Assembly: GCA_020080175.1 (NCBI GenBank)
Contig: JAGHQL010000161.1
Coordinates: forward strand, 1-63,736
DNA: 63,736 nt
Direction of reading: 5' to 3'
Source of the DNA: Glutinoglossum americanum
Lineage: Eukaryota > Ascomycota > Geoglossomycetes > Geoglossales > Geoglossaceae
Shown here: piece after piece, positions 23,331 through 36,250 of the stretch
Position numbering within the stretch: the stretch's first letter is position 1
Layout: each line of letters begins with the position of its first letter
Notes under the pieces: model-generated
The model's input: the letters and a program-made list of their open reading frames with translations, nothing else
Told to the model about the DNA's origin: nothing
Databases searched by the model: none
Translations under genes and position numbers: made by a program

Positions 23331-26300
23331 TAGCTACTACTTGTTATGCTGACCACCTTATGTGGTATTTAGACTCGGCCACTACAAATTATATATGTCA
23401 GAGCAAGGAGGGCTTTGTTACATACAGCTCAGAGTCATAATCAAGTATTATAGTTAGTAGTCAGAATGCTGTTCAAGTTCTCAGTTGCGGTTCAGTTTGA
23501 ATTGAGTTTTTACTCAATGACGAGAGTATTAATGAGGTTCTATTAACTAATGTGCTCTATGCTTCTGCCTTCGGAACTAACCTCATCTCAGCTATGGCCC
23601 TCATGAGTAAAAGCCTTAGCATTTTATTAACAGAACCAACCTGCCAGATCCGTCAGCATGACAATTCTACGCTGGCCGAAGGCGAGAGAATTAGTGGCCT
23701 CATTCGCCTAAGCATTTTTATATCTCTATTATAGATAAAGGAGATAATTGCTCATTATTCTAAGGTTAGAAACAAGAGCAATGAAAGTCAGACTTACCTC
23801 TGGCATTGCTAGCTTGGTCATATTGGCCCTGAGAACCTCTAGCTGCTGGCTATAGACATGGCTTCTGGAATTAATTTAAGGGGCAATTATACTCCTAAGC
23901 CTTGTAGAATATACCTTTCAGGCAAGCAGACAAGGACTCTGTCATGTCAGCAACCTCAGGCAACTTCGAAATGCCTAGAATTAGTCTATTTGAACGTATG
24001 TGGTCTCATTACCCCTATTTTTATAGGGGAAGCACGTTACTTCGTTACTTTTATTGACGATTTTACATGCCATATATGGCTATACCCGATCCGCAAGAAG
24101 TCTCAATGTTTTTCCTGCTTCTGAGAGTTCCATAAAGCCATCGAACTTGCTTCTGAATGTAAGAGTAAAAGGCTCAGGACTGATGGTGGTAGCGGGTATA
24201 CCAATAATACATTTAAGGCATATCTATGTACCGTGGGCATTAAATGAGAGCTCACCATGCCTTATGCTCCTGAACAGAATGGACTCAGCAAGAGAACTAA
24301 CCATTCAATTTCTGAATGCATTCGTTATATGCTCATTGGTGGTAATGCTCCAAAGTTCCTCTGGGCAGAAGCAGCTAATACAGCAGCATATCTGCTTAAC
24401 TGCAGCCCTGCCAGCTTCATTAGCAAGACACCTCATAAAGCATGGCATGGCCACAAGCCGAACCTTTCAAAGTTGAAGGTTTTTGGCTGCATTGTCTTTG
24501 CTGACACACCTAAGATTCTGAGCAGAAAGAAGCTCAATGGTTGCATCACGTACTGCACTTTCGTGGAGTATGAAGGATCTAATCAGTACCGTGTTTATAA
24601 CCCCTTTACTAGAAAAGTCCACTATGTACAAAATGTAGTTTTTGACGAAGAGACTACTTACAAGCAGCAAGACATAGTACCGGCAGCTACAATTAGTAGC
24701 ATATTAGGTACTACTCCTAATGAAGAGACTCCGCAAGCTTCGAGAATACCTCCCTGAGTCACAAAAATAGTCCCGCAAGCGCAACAAGGCGCCAAACACC
24801 AGGACAAGGATTCTATACCTTCAAGAAAGTCTGCTCGTATTAATAAGGATATTAAAGGTCTTACCTATGAGGAAGAATTCAGGACTGTAGCAAGGGGGCA
24901 AGTACGAGGATAAGCACATGCTCGTAATGCTACTGTGACTGACCCGAATACTCAACCAGAGCCTTTAAATACTCAGAATGCTCCTGACATTGAGGACGCT
25001 GAATTCAAGCATAATAGTACTGACTCAGAGCTCGAAGAGTCAGTCATCCATATAACATATACTTATCTTTCAGTATATGAGGATGCTCAAGAACTTAGTA
25101 CTCCTTTTTACAATGCTCACAGGGATAATATCCCTTTTTATAAGCTGGCCACCTTTCGCCAGGTATTGGCATCTCTACAGAAAGATGAGTGGAATACTGC
25201 TATGCAGGCAAAGATTAATACTTTTGAGCAAAACAACACTTAGTCTATTATGATATTATTATCCGGCCACAAGGTTCTATTTGGACGCTGAGTCTATAAG
25301 ACAAAAGAAGGATCAGACGGCACCATTATGAAGTTCAAGGCATGATGGGTAGTCAAAGGCTATGAACAGCAATATAAAATTGACTATGTTGAGACCTTTA
25401 CCTTTGTCGTTAAGCCAATGTCTTATAAGGTGCTATTCACTATTGCCACTGCTCTAGACTACGAAATTGAGCAGATGGACTTTATTATGGCATTTTTAAA
25501 TGGCAAGCTTGAGGAAGAAGTCTATATTGAGCAACTTCATGATTTCAAGCATGAAAAAGGGGTCTGCTATCTACTTCAAGCACTCTACGGACTCAAGCAG
25601 TCACCTCAAGTCTGGTACAAGACTCTGAGTGACTTTTTAGCAGCCATTGACTACACAAGACTGCATGCTAACTATAGTGTATTTTTATATGCAAACAGGA
25701 CCATAGTCACCATATATGTGGATGACCTTCAAATCTTTGGCCCAAGCATAAAGGACATCTACTTCCTTAAACAGCAGCTGACTAAGTGCTTTAATATGAC
25801 TGATTTAGGGCTAGCAAAATTCTATCTCAACATTCAGATTACCCAGGACAGGCCGAATAGGCTTATACACCTATCACAAGAAGCATACATTAACAAGGTA
25901 CTTGCAGCATTCAGTATGGCTGATTGCTGCCCTGTCAGTACTCCTATGAAGACAGGACTCTACTTGCTGAAAGAACTCCTGACTACAGTGACCCCTGATT
26001 TTATTAAGACTTACTAATCAGCAATTGAGTCACTAATATATACCATGCTAGCTACGAGGCTAGATCTAGTATATGCGATATCAACACTCAGTCAATTTGC
26101 CACCAATCCGAATGCTAGTCACTGGAAGGCCTTAAAAAGGTATTTTCGTTACTTTAGAGGTATGGCTGATCTTGACCTAGTATACGGTCCATGTCAAAAA
26201 GAAGGTCAATTCGATTTTAAGAGGTATACGGATGCTGATTAGGTCGGCGACAAGGAAACCCGCAAGTTTACTACCGGGTATACTTTCTTATTAGCTGGTA

Positions 26301-27035
26301 GAGCAATTTCTTGGGTCTCATGGCGCCAGCAAACAGTTGTCTTATCGTCCTATGAGGCCAAATACATGGCAGCCTCACAAGCAGCAAAGGAAATACTTTG
26401 GCTTTATCGCTTTTTAAAGGAGCTTGAATGTATGGGCAGTGACCTTGAGACAGTTACAATTCATGCTGACAACTAAGGCGCCATTACCTTAGTCAAGAAT
26501 CCTGAGCATCATGCTCGAACGAAGCACATTGATATGTAATATCACTTTATTAGGGAGTATATTAAGACTAATCATATTATATTAGACTACACCAGCATCC
26601 ACAACATGGTCACAGATGGCTTTACAAAGCCTTTACTACAGCAGAAATTTTTAAAGTTTATTGACATGCTCGGAATACGAAGGGACTGCTTTCAAGACCG
26701 CTCTTAGGGCTGTCCCTACCTCTGAATAAGGCGAAGTATTGAAAATGGTAAGTTCCGAGGCTAGCCTGAAGCTTGCCATTAGAGTTCGCTCTGAAGTTCT
26801 TAACCCTAAGAAGCTAAACAACTCCTTGTTTCTATTGCTAATAGAAACAACCAAACTACTATTCTTGTTTTTTGGACTAGCAATGGAGGCCGGACTATGG
26901 CCGGACCATAGCTAATAGGGCTGACTATAAGACTGACTGGCTCATGGGGCCGTTCCATTCTTTACTATATAGCTAGCTAGTTATTCTACTTGGTTCATTC
27001 TAATGAAGTAGTTAATTGAATTAATTCTACTATAC

Positions 27036-27507
27036 TATAAGAACTCTCGATATCAAGGTGACATGAAGGTACTCCGACATCAAGGGATCTAGGAGGTTCG
27101 ATAACAGTGTGATGTTGTACTTCGTAGTGATGACAATAGCTGGCCGACTGGTTTGCATCTAGATAAGGTCTAGATATACGAGGACTAATGGATAGACTTG
27201 ATGGTCGATGGTTCAAGGCAACTTGATGTCGGCCCAGTTTAGAATATAGAGTAGATAGAATAGACTTGATTCTAGTAAGCAGAAGATGTAAAAGAACTGA
27301 TTGCTGACCTCCAGCAGGAGGCTAGCGAGCTGCTTATATACACGACAGGTATTCAACAATGAAACAGATGTCATAAAGCAATAAGAATGTACGCTTACGG
27401 AATTCATATAACCATATAAGTAAGTCGCCATTTGCATAACCTGAGCTAGTTACCTGGCCACGGAGGCCTAAATGGCCTCACCAGGTAACCAACTGCAGGT
27501 CATGATA
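27036..27507 (-). mobile_element. Solo LTR of gypsy family B in the copia C right LTR
   Basis: Reverse-oriented 472-bp B LTR. Flanks TATAC (27031-27035) and TATAT (27508-27512) are a 5-bp target copy with one transition. Removing the insert restores the sequence seen in the left copia LTR (CTACTATACAGTATATGTG), confirming the boundary. Confidence 0.9.
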
Positions 27508-28559
27508 TATATAGTATATGTGCCTTCATTGTTCCACCTCCTTTCAACAAGTGAAGGGATAAACAGTGAGAGAATGCAAGGATGAACATGATGGCAGCTC
27601 AGAAGAAAATAGAGATAAGCTGAGATCCAGTCTGGACAAAGCCAAAAGAAGGAAATTTAGTATTATTTTGAGATTATCAAATAGCAAAGCAACTTGGCAA
27701 GAAGTTAGAGAGCCAATGGTCAGAACCTTATTGTCTAGTAGAGATTAAACCCAAAGGTATTAGTGGTATGGTTAGCAAGTTATATGGAGATCAGAATAAC
27801 TTACAAAGAATTCACTTAAATGATATGAAAGTATACTGCTCATGGTCAGCTTACCCAGACCTTATTTCAACAGCAGCAACAGTCAATTATACTTGCAAGG
27901 CTATGAACTATGCTGAATTTCCAGAGTAGAGAACCATTGATCTCTCAGACTGTTAGGAATGTCTACCGGATGTGGAGAGGGAAGTGGTTGGATACTAGTG
28001 GATAATGTCAAAAAAATTGAGCAAGACTCTACTGTAGAAAGTCCAAAATTGCCTAGTTTTACTTCTGAACTTAGAAGAAAGGTTTTGAGTTCCTTAAACA
28101 TCATATTTTATATACTGTCACATGTGTCAAAGTTCTGAACTCATACCATGAAGAACACAGACAATAAGGTCTAATACTACCTGCAATGATAATCTGGACA
28201 AGGCAGGAAGATGGCCACATGAGAGGAGAAAGAGAAAGGAAGAAGAACAGGTAAGAAATAGCCTTTTAAAGTTGAAATTAAGAGAATTAAAAGGGGTGGC
28301 AGGGGATCCCAGCTAGAATCTGGTAGCGCGTCTCAGTATGATCACTCGACAAGCTACAAACACCATTTAGAATCAACCTCACATCTTGCAGAACTGTTCT
28401 ACTGCTTCCCAGGACTTCTCTACATATTCTAGAACCTCTTTTAGTACTTCTTTATCTACTTAGGTGGACACCCACCCAAGCAGATACCTCTGCGCACCCC
28501 AACTCGCTTATTTCTTGGCGCAGAGCCTCGACATCACCAGAAAGCCCAGAAAGGTAATA

Positions 28560-29400
28560 TGGTAACAAATAAAGTAAAACTCAACAAATACTTGAACTAT
28601 CTAATCAGCAAGCTCGAGATCTATAAGGACTTCAATAAGGCACCTGGAGGCAAGCATCATGCCATGAAAAATGAGCTATTTCTATAAAAAAAGGAGCAAA
28701 AGGAAACTACTTTAGTTCAAGTACCTTATCTCTTTAAGGACTTTAAAGAGCAAGCTAGGAGATGCAAGAAAGAGGAAGGGATTACACAGCAAGACTGGAG
28801 GACCTTTCAGACATACCCATCTACTAAGAACTACTTGAGAATTGAAGATGAATATAGACAATTGTTAGCTTACTACCTACCTATTCCTTTTAAGTTTACA
28901 GATACTCTAATCAGTATAGAGCACCTTATACCTCCAAGCACCTGAAAACAACACTCTAGAGGTAGCACCAGTACAAAATATTGAGGCCTATGGAAGAAAT
29001 ATATAGCAGAACCTAGGATGACAACTACTTATATTAAAGACCTTCCTTCTTTTCAATAGTGGTTAGATGCCAACTGGCCTTATTTCCAGTACATGAGTAA
29101 TGTCCTATATCTTCTAGACCCTAGGATGTACAAGAGGTACATCAGCATTCTTGACTTCCTGCCAGAAGAGGTTAGACCCGTCTGTAGAGCTTGGTATGCA
29201 TGTGAGATATTGAAGGATATGATAGCAGAGAGGACCTCACATTAGGATATCAGTAACTATTGTTGTAGCCTCAACCTCAATACAGCCTGGAGAGACTTTA
29301 CCATAATTAAGATGGTATTCTGGAAGCTTGAAATAAGTGTGGAAGTGAGAAAGGGACAGAAAGTATCAGAAACTCACTGAATATGAGAGAGAAAGACTTC
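28560..29400 (+). other. Unassigned coding part of gypsy A downstream of integrase
   Basis: After the end of the integrase region the plus strand keeps protein-like composition for roughly 280 codons. Recognisable pieces include KETTLVQVPYLFKDF, YPSTKNYLRIEDEYRQLLAY and RYISILDFLPEEVRPV. It does not look like a chromodomain, gag or envelope. It may be an accessory gene of this gypsy lineage or a piece of another element. It is broken like the rest of A. Confidence 0.4.
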
Positions 29401-29562
29401 TAGGTAAAAAGAGGAAAGTGGAGAAAGGCAAGAGGAAAGTACTTCAAACAGAGGAAGAAGCTGCAAGCGAGGACCCAGAAGGCATAGAGGGCATGGAGAG
29501 CAAAAATATTAAGTGGGAGAATAAGTATTTATATCCTATAGGGACAGAAGAAGCAGTGAGAA

Positions 29563-30026
29563 TATAAGAACTCTCGATGCTAAGGCAACATGAAGACACT
29601 CCAACGTTGAGAGATTTAGGGGGTTCAATAATAGTGTAATGTCACACCTTGCAGTGATGACGATGGCTGGCTAACTGGTCTATATCTAGGTAAGGTCTAG
29701 ATATATGAGGACTAATGGATGGACTTAATAGTCGATAGTTCAGAGCAACTTGACATCGACCTGGTTTAGAATGTAAAGTAGATGGAATAGACTTAATTCT
29801 AGTAAGCAGGAGATGTAAAAAAACTGATTACTGATCTCTAGCGGGAGGCTAGCGAGCTACTTATATATATAATGAGCATTCAATAATGTACCAGATGTCA
29901 TAAAGCAATAAGGATGTATGCTTGTGGAATCCATATAGGCGAGTCGCCATTTGCGTAACCTGAGCTAGTTACCTGACTACAGAGGCCTAAATGGCCTCAC
30001 CAAGTAATCGACTACAGGTCATAACA
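29563..30026 (-). mobile_element. Solo LTR of gypsy family B near the A 3' end
   Basis: Reverse-oriented 464-bp copy. Flanks GAGAA (29558-29562) and GGGAG (30027-30031) are compatible with a 5-bp target copy that has since gained two G/A differences. Confidence 0.8.
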
Positions 30027-30172
30027 GGGAGATGAGGACTCAGACTGATTCTCTTTTTATATATTATTACACAATCATTTATTTTTACCTATTAGTCACT
30101 CCAATGAGCTTTCATTATATCTATTAAAGGTTTATAGAGCCCAGCAGGGTGCTGGTTTGAAAGGAAGGCAGC

Positions 30173-30328
30173 TGTAGAGCCTGGAAGTTAGCCTAGAATG
30201 GCTGTCTGGAGTAGCTTGGTGGAGTTGAGCTACACGATCTTGACAGACCATCTCTATATAGTTTTTGCGTATACGTTCCTTTAGCAATCAACCTACCTAT
30301 ACTCCAAGAAATTCCTTTAAGCATGACA
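30173..30328 (+). mobile_element. 3' LTR of gypsy fossil A
   Basis: 156 bp, TGTAGAGCCTGG to GCATGACA, preceded by a purine-rich tract and followed by GTAC (30329-30332). It is the reference copy for the LTRs at 13313-13468 and 13473-14298. Confidence 0.85.
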
Positions 30329-30332
30329 GTAC

Positions 30333-32460
30333 TTTTGTATGACTAAAGTTAATGAGAAAGACAGAATCGCCTTAGATATTAGTGGCAGTAACATGGTCAG
30401 GTTGGATATTACAATAAATGATACCTCACTGATGCAAGGCTTTTAAGCAAATGATGAGTTGGACCGATAGCAAGAGCACTATTGTAAGGCTATGGTAGTT
30501 CTCGTAGTATAGTGGAGGATTAGTATATATGATGTCACCAGACGTCGTTGCAAAGGTATGAATATGTAGGTACAAGTGTATGTAGAATCAATTCAATGGA
30601 CCATATAATAACTGGCTAGCTAGAAGAGAAGTTCTACGAGTGCAGGTGCTGCCAGGCACCTTATGTGTTGGTGGGTTTGCCTCATAAACCGCAGAATAAG
30701 AGTTAGGTGTAATCTACGTGATTTACCCCCCTCTTCCAATTAGGAATAACGTCAACAAACTTTTCATGTGATGGTGCCACAGCATATCCACAACAAGTAC
30801 TGTCTTCAAAGAGAAGAGCTTGAGGAATATATTCCAGAAATTGATGATAGGGGGTCCTGTAAACTGAAGGATCAGGTAGTCTCTGAAACTTTCAGAGCTA
30901 AAAAATCCAAGAGGGAGCGGGAAACCAGGAAGACCATCCAGATTCTTATAAATACCATACTTATATATGCTACTCTAGACCTTGATAGCGACATGTTTAG
31001 TATCGTCAGATTTCATTTCTTGAGAGCACATTAGTATGTATGTGATAAATATTTGACCATGAGATACTATACTCTTTTATACATTGCCACCACAACATTT
31101 TATAAGTATAACATCTATCGTTTTACAGCGATTGTCCAGAAGCTGCTATAGAATTGTAGGTGTTGAACAAGGTATAGGCAGCAGATAAAGTTAGACTATT
31201 TATACTTGATGACAAGACCACTTCTAGTTAGATATAAGTCATACCTTGGTGCTGCTACTAACAAAAGAAATGACAATAAATCAAAGGATGCTTGCTGTAA
31301 AATAGGATCTCTGATAGGACTGACAGCTCGTTCTCTAGCTTGGAAGCAACTCATACATGAGCTATAACCTCTCGCAGCACGGAAAGATCTCTATGGCATC
31401 ATCTATATCTACACTTATTTAACTTCAGTAAGATCTGTGACTACAATATACTGTATTACGAATCATGTACTCATGCACTGCTGGAATGGTTTTTGTGCTG
31501 GACTGTAAGCATATACGTATTTATTGACCTCGCCTAGTAGGTAGTTTTCACACAAGTTTAGCAATACATTTGTCGAGACTCTTATGCAGTAGTGAGTGCA
31601 AGCTCCAGCTGGGAGTTTGAAGCTGATCTTGTGGCTAGCCACCCAACGATTTGAAGGTTAGGAGATGGTACCAGAGAAACAGGCGAGATTCTTTTTATAG
31701 AAAATAGAATTGGGGATATTTAACTCAATATTTGGCCCAGCAAAGAAATAAAGGTATCAGGCATCTAAAATAGTAATTGCATAGCTCTATCAAGCTACAA
31801 AAGGTTGATAGATTATAGGTAACTGCTCGAGTGTGACCAAGTAATAAATTGTAACTTCTACAGCTTCACCTTACATAGGTCACCTCTATACATAGAATAT
31901 ATAATATGCAATGGAATAGAGGTTTTACCCATGCATTACATCACTCAAACAAGCCTCAACAACCTCTCGCCCCGAGCTAGCCTAGGAATCAAGTGCTATG
32001 CTAGCAGTGAGTTTAGAGTCCATTCCAGAGTGTAAATGGACCATCTTTCCATTTGGGTGATGGTAGTCATAAACAAGCTCTAGCGGAAGGAATAAAAATG
32101 CAGAAATACAAATTCCGACCAGCTCGACCTACACAGATTTAGCCAATTAATAGTGACCATATCGTGGCAAGGTTCTCTTACTAGTAAAAATAAAAAATGG
32201 TCTACAGTCCGACAAAAAGACCACACAAAAAAGGTTAGAGCTGGTACAGAAATGACGAAGCAGGACAGTGTGCTCACAATCATATAATATTTATCAGCTC
32301 CTGAGTGGTGAAACGTGAGTTGGAAAAAAACCAAAAATGCTGGAATAGAGGAGAAAAATATCCCTGCCTGTGAAATTGCGAAGCCATGGACTAGCTCGGC
32401 TCTTGAATTGCGCCTTCGAGAGCAGCTATATCAGCTGATACCACTGGTATATATGTGCCG
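30333..32460. other. AT-rich sequence, no intact gene
   Basis: Right-hand continuation of the site into which gypsy A inserted. Short frames such as 30768-31034 (plus, EELEEYIPEIDDRG) and 32080-32334 (minus, hydrophobic) match nothing I know. A repeat shared with the right end of the window lies at 30483-30607 (own entry). The rest looks like RIP-mutated relic. Confidence 0.4.
30483..30607 (+). repeat. Repeat D, mutated copy
   Basis: Starts TGTAAGGCTATGG and aligns along its length with 63582-63705 (shared ATGTCACCAGACGTCGTTGC-like core and GTAGAATCAATTC). Nearly all differences are C-to-T or G-to-A in this copy. The TGTA start suggests an LTR end, but no second boundary was found. Confidence 0.7.
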
Positions 32461-34869
32461 CCCCCAAAGAGTATAAGAAAAAAAGGAATGACTATGAGCT
32501 CTGCGACGGAATGTCTTGGATCCCCGCACATTATATGGATGGATATCCCTGTCACTATGAGAGACTTGCGGAGTTCTGGCTACGGGGTTAGGTGTCGAGC
32601 GTCGTCATCTTCCAGGGCAATTCAGTCAGCGATTCCCACGTTGGCTGTTTTCGGCTCCTGTCTTTCAAAACTGGCCCGCAATTTATCGGGGCACACCAGC
32701 GCTATCCAAGTGGTTACCCTCGGTTCCATCACGGATACCAGGGTAGGCATCCTCCGGCTCATTTGAGGGATCGGTATCCTCGATTCCACAGCGGGCACCC
32801 TCTAGGCCACCTCTGGGATCGGTATCCTCCTTTTCGGAATGGGTATCAGGCCTAGGCCCGCTCCGGGGCAGCCCGAATAATAGACGAGATAAAGACATAA
32901 GGACTACCCGGTGGAGGTGTAAGACCCGGGGTATGCCTCGCAATCCCGTAATGGCTGCGGTGAAGCCACAATGATTATTTGTCGGAGAATGATATATGCG
33001 CATGAGGTTCTGAGACTGATAAAAACAGCGACCCAGCTGGTCAGATACCTGGATGTACTGTCGGTGACCAAGATTTGTGCCCCTGAATCACGGTGAGTGG
33101 AAGGGTAGGGCGGTAGAGCCTTAAAGGGAGCTCACAGGGGAAGAACAGTTGGTCGTAGTCGTACCAGACGAACCACAGACCGCTTTTGATATAGTTAGTG
33201 GTAGACATCGCTGGTAGGCAAGCAATATTTGACTCTAGCGGGTGTCACCAAAGAACGAGCAGCAGGCAACCAAGCCGGGATCCGCGGGTCTAGTGAAAAG
33301 GTGGGTAATGGATGAGTTCTGGTGGAGTGATTATTCTAACCTACTAACCTGCGGCGGTGAGACCAGCTAACAGGTTGGAAAGAAGTGCTTAAAATGGATT
33401 GGGCAGGAGAGCGTTCACGAATGAACGAGGGCAATCTCATAAGTTCGTGGAAGTGGCCCTTTTACATACCAGTAATTACCAACGGGCTTGCGCCGTTATC
33501 TCGGCCGTGGAGTAGCCGTGCACCTTGGACGTCGCCTATTCCCCGGATCAGGCAGGGGGATCAACAGTCCGGTCCTCGACCGCTAGCGGGGGTCGGGTTA
33601 TTTATCCACCTAGCCCCAGAAAGTGTCCCTAAACAGGTCAGCCTTGCCCGGATTCGCTCATTGGCTGAGTCAACCTGCTAGATAAAAAACAATTCTGACG
33701 GATGGGAGTGTGGTTGAGGACGCGACGATCGGGGTCAACGGTCAAGACTTCGGCGGGATTATCTGAAAACAAACGGGAAAGCTCGGATCTGCACTTCAAG
33801 GGGTAGGGCTGTCCCCCACACGCCGAGCGGAGTGCCTTGCACGGCTCACAAGCTGGAACGTCCCAGTAACACTGGCGAGCCGCAACAATGCCGCGAGCAG
33901 GAGAGCGGGAGCATTTTGTCTCCGAGCCCTCTCACCTAGGCCGGGGACTTTGCTAGCTCGGATGGTAGAAAGCCCGCCAGGTCTCCAGCGGCCAGGAGGA
34001 TAACACAGAAGGCTGATCGAAGGATGGGGCAGGCTGCTCAGTTAAAGTGGAAGCCTAGATCTGGAAAAAAAAGAAATATCGCTAACCCCCCCCCAGAATT
34101 GATTAGTCGGTCCTAATTCCATAGGTAACCACGATAAGCCCGAAGCTTAAGCTTAAAATGGCCTGCGACAATCACAGAAGCAGCGGCTGTGATAACAGGC
34201 AGCAATGCTTAGAACCCTCGACTTTTGCGCAATTCACATTGCCCGCCGCTCCGTCGGGTCGACTATTATGCTTAGCGACTGTCTGTCACGACCGCACAAT
34301 ACGCTCACGCAGTGCGCACCGGGAATACTAGGATTGCTGGGGTCCAAAGCCCCCTATGTGGTTATGTGCTGTTCTGCGGGAGATATCCCGAAGTACTTTG
34401 TAGGGATAACTGGGCAACAGTTTCGATGGAGCGACAGAACAAAGTCTGCCCAGTGACCAGCCTCACCCAAAACCGCGCATGGAGGCAGCCGGGCGTCGCA
34501 AGATGGAAGGTGGTCTCGCAGAGCCGGTATCATCCCATGGGGTTGTTTTTTAGTTTTAGTTCCAGCAGGATGGCCGCTGGAGGTGACTCGCTATTGTTGC
34601 GTTCGTGGTGGATTGATCTTCCTCTTGGTTGGCCTTGAACGGTGGCTGAGCTTTGGGTGTTTTCAAGCTCGGGATTCCGCCTGCAAGGAGCCGCTGATCA
34701 GGAGAGCGGCTGACAGGGAGAAGAAATTCACCGGTTGGAGACGGGCACAAACTAAATTTTCGGTGCGGCTCCCGTCACCCCCATCGACCCCCATCACCTA
34801 GCCACAACAGACTTACCCAGCGATCTCGCTCTTCGTGGAGAAACTCTACGGCTTTCATCTTGATAAAAG
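32461..34869. other. Anonymous region with a short tandem repeat
   Basis: GC content recovers here. At 32708-32850 three to four diverged units beginning GGTATCCTC or GGTTACCCTC form a tandem repeat (period near 48 bp, or about 16 residues such as RYPRFHSGHPLGHLWD on the plus strand). Frames at 33385-33681 and 34205-34801 overlap on both strands and match no family. The last ~100 bases should contain the promoter of the hydrolase gene at 34870. Confidence 0.4.
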
Positions 34870-36250
34870 ATGTTTCTCTGGGGATCAAGAGCAGAGACCC
34901 AAGTCGCAGCGACGGACGAATACTCCACGCGAGGTGCCTACGGACTGAAGGTTTGCCACGACGCAGAAGACGCGACCGTCGAGTAACTCTTTCCCCGCAC
35001 TCCCACCGCGCAAGGCTCGCCCCAATGGCACCCTCGAAAACCTGCTAACATCGCGCAACCAGCATAATCTTCGTCCACGGAATCACTGGAAACCGCGAGA
35101 CGACATGGACGCATAAGGCCTCCGGGGTCTTCTGGCCGCGGGACCTCCTCAAGAGCGACGTCCCGAAGTCCCGCATCCTGAGCCACGGCTACAATGCCGA
35201 CGTCACGCATTTCTGGGCCATGACGTCCACCAACCGCATCGGCAACCACGCGATGAACCTCGCAAACGCCCTCGCGCAGCTCCGCGATAGGACCGAGACC
35301 GCCGAGCGCCCTCTGATCTTCGTCGTGCACAGCCTCGGAGGCCTCGTATTCGAAGACGTGAGCTCTCTCCCTCCCTCCCCCTCCAACCAACCAACCAACT
35401 AACAACCCCAACCCGCAGGCGATGATCTCCTCCAAAAACAGCGCCGAGCCGCACATCCAGAGCATCCTCGCGCGCACCATCGGCGTCTGCTTCCTCGCGA
35501 CGCCGCACTGCGGCTCGCAGGTCGCGAACTGGGCCAGCGTCCTCGGCAACCTCGCCAGCGTCGTCCGGCAGACGAACACGGACCTGCTTGCCGTGCTAAA
35601 GCCCGACTCGGAGGTGCTGGCGCGGATACAGCAGGATTTCCAAACGATGCTGCGCATCAGGCGGGAAGGGCGGGCGGGGGTTATGGACGTGACGTGCTTC
35701 TACGAGGAACTGCCGGTACGGGGCGTCGGCGAAGTGAGCGGGCCCCTCCCCCTCCTGAGCTTTCAACGACCCAATTCCTTTTTTTTTTTCTCGGCCACCG
35801 CTAACACGACGTCCCCAGATCGTCCCAAAACACTCCGCCATCCTCCCCTCCTACAACAGCATCGGCATCCACGCAAACCACATGGACATGCCGCGTTTCG
35901 ACACCCCCCAGGACGCTGGCTACCAGGCCATCTCCGCTGAGATCCTCCGCTGGACCCGTGCGCACGCCCGGCTGCAGTCGTCCGCCCCGCAACCCGCGCC
36001 GCTCCAGCAGTTCGGGTACCCGGCGCCGGCACCGCTTTCTTCGTGGCCGTCGTCTTATGGCGCTCCGCAACAACAACAACAGCTTCCTCTGGGGTGGCGA
36101 CAGGATAGCTATCCCTCGCAGTCCGATTCGGTGTACGGCGGTAATAGGGTCTACCCGCCCTCCTCGCGCGATGGCCAGCCTGCGCCACCCGAACTGTACC
36201 AGCAACAGCCCTCGTCACCATCGTCGTCGCCTTACCCCCAACAACCCTGA
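34870..36250 (+). CDS. Alpha/beta hydrolase, SERAC1/PGAP1-like (DUF676 type)
   Basis: Four exons: 34870-34982, 35063-35357, 35419-35733 and 35819-36250. Introns are 80, 61 and 85 bp, with CTAAC branch sites and GTAACT, GTGAGC and GTGAGC donors. They close at 385 codons (384 aa). The start ATG at 34870 follows in-frame stops. The fold is clear: IIFVHGITGNRETTWT (residues 39-54, oxyanion strand), RDLLKSDVPKSRILSHGYNA, the nucleophile elbow HSLGG at 127-131 (Ser128), ATPHCGSQVANWA, and a late NSIGIHANHMDM. Fungal proteins of this type occur alone or as the N-terminal domain of NACHT/NB-ARC NLRs and are thought to act as lipases in incompatibility. The last ~100 residues are a P/Q/S-rich tail without domain. 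GC content is high compared with both flanks. No NLR partner is attached. Confidence 0.85.

Larger units (their letters stand above)
20664..27549 (+). mobile_element. Ty1/copia fossil C inserted in gypsy A
   Basis: The left LTR is 20664-20999 (336 bp). The right LTR is 26737-27549, lengthened by a solo LTR B. Target copies AGTGA flank the element at 20659-20663 and 27550-27554. Without insertions it is about 5.1 kb, a normal copia size. Parts in copia order: gag about 21137-21990 with a CCHC-type knuckle near 21865-21905, protease about 23370-23760, integrase about 23800-24700, reverse transcriptase about 25320-26010, RNase H about 26240-26540. A Tc1/mariner element sits between gag and protease. 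The copy is broken, with a few dozen breaks, but long stretches of frame survive, so it looks younger than A. Confidence 0.88.
13473..30328 (+). mobile_element. Ty3/gypsy fossil A, host of a nest of insertions
   Basis: Bounded by 156-bp LTRs (the left one interrupted) and by GTAC copies at 13469-13472 and 30329-30332. Total 16.9 kb; without the inserted elements about 8.3 kb. Parts on the plus strand, in order: gag-like region about 14880-17000 (interrupted by a solo LTR B), protease-like segment near 16900, reverse transcriptase about 18390-18900, RNase H about 19190-19600 with a recognisable primary core, integrase from about 19870 split by copia element C and resuming after 27555, then an unassigned coding stretch about 28560-29400. 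A purine-rich tract (30155-30172) precedes the 3' LTR. It is broken, with dozens of breaks spread over all parts and a strong AT bias. It is the oldest layer of the nest. Confidence 0.85.
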
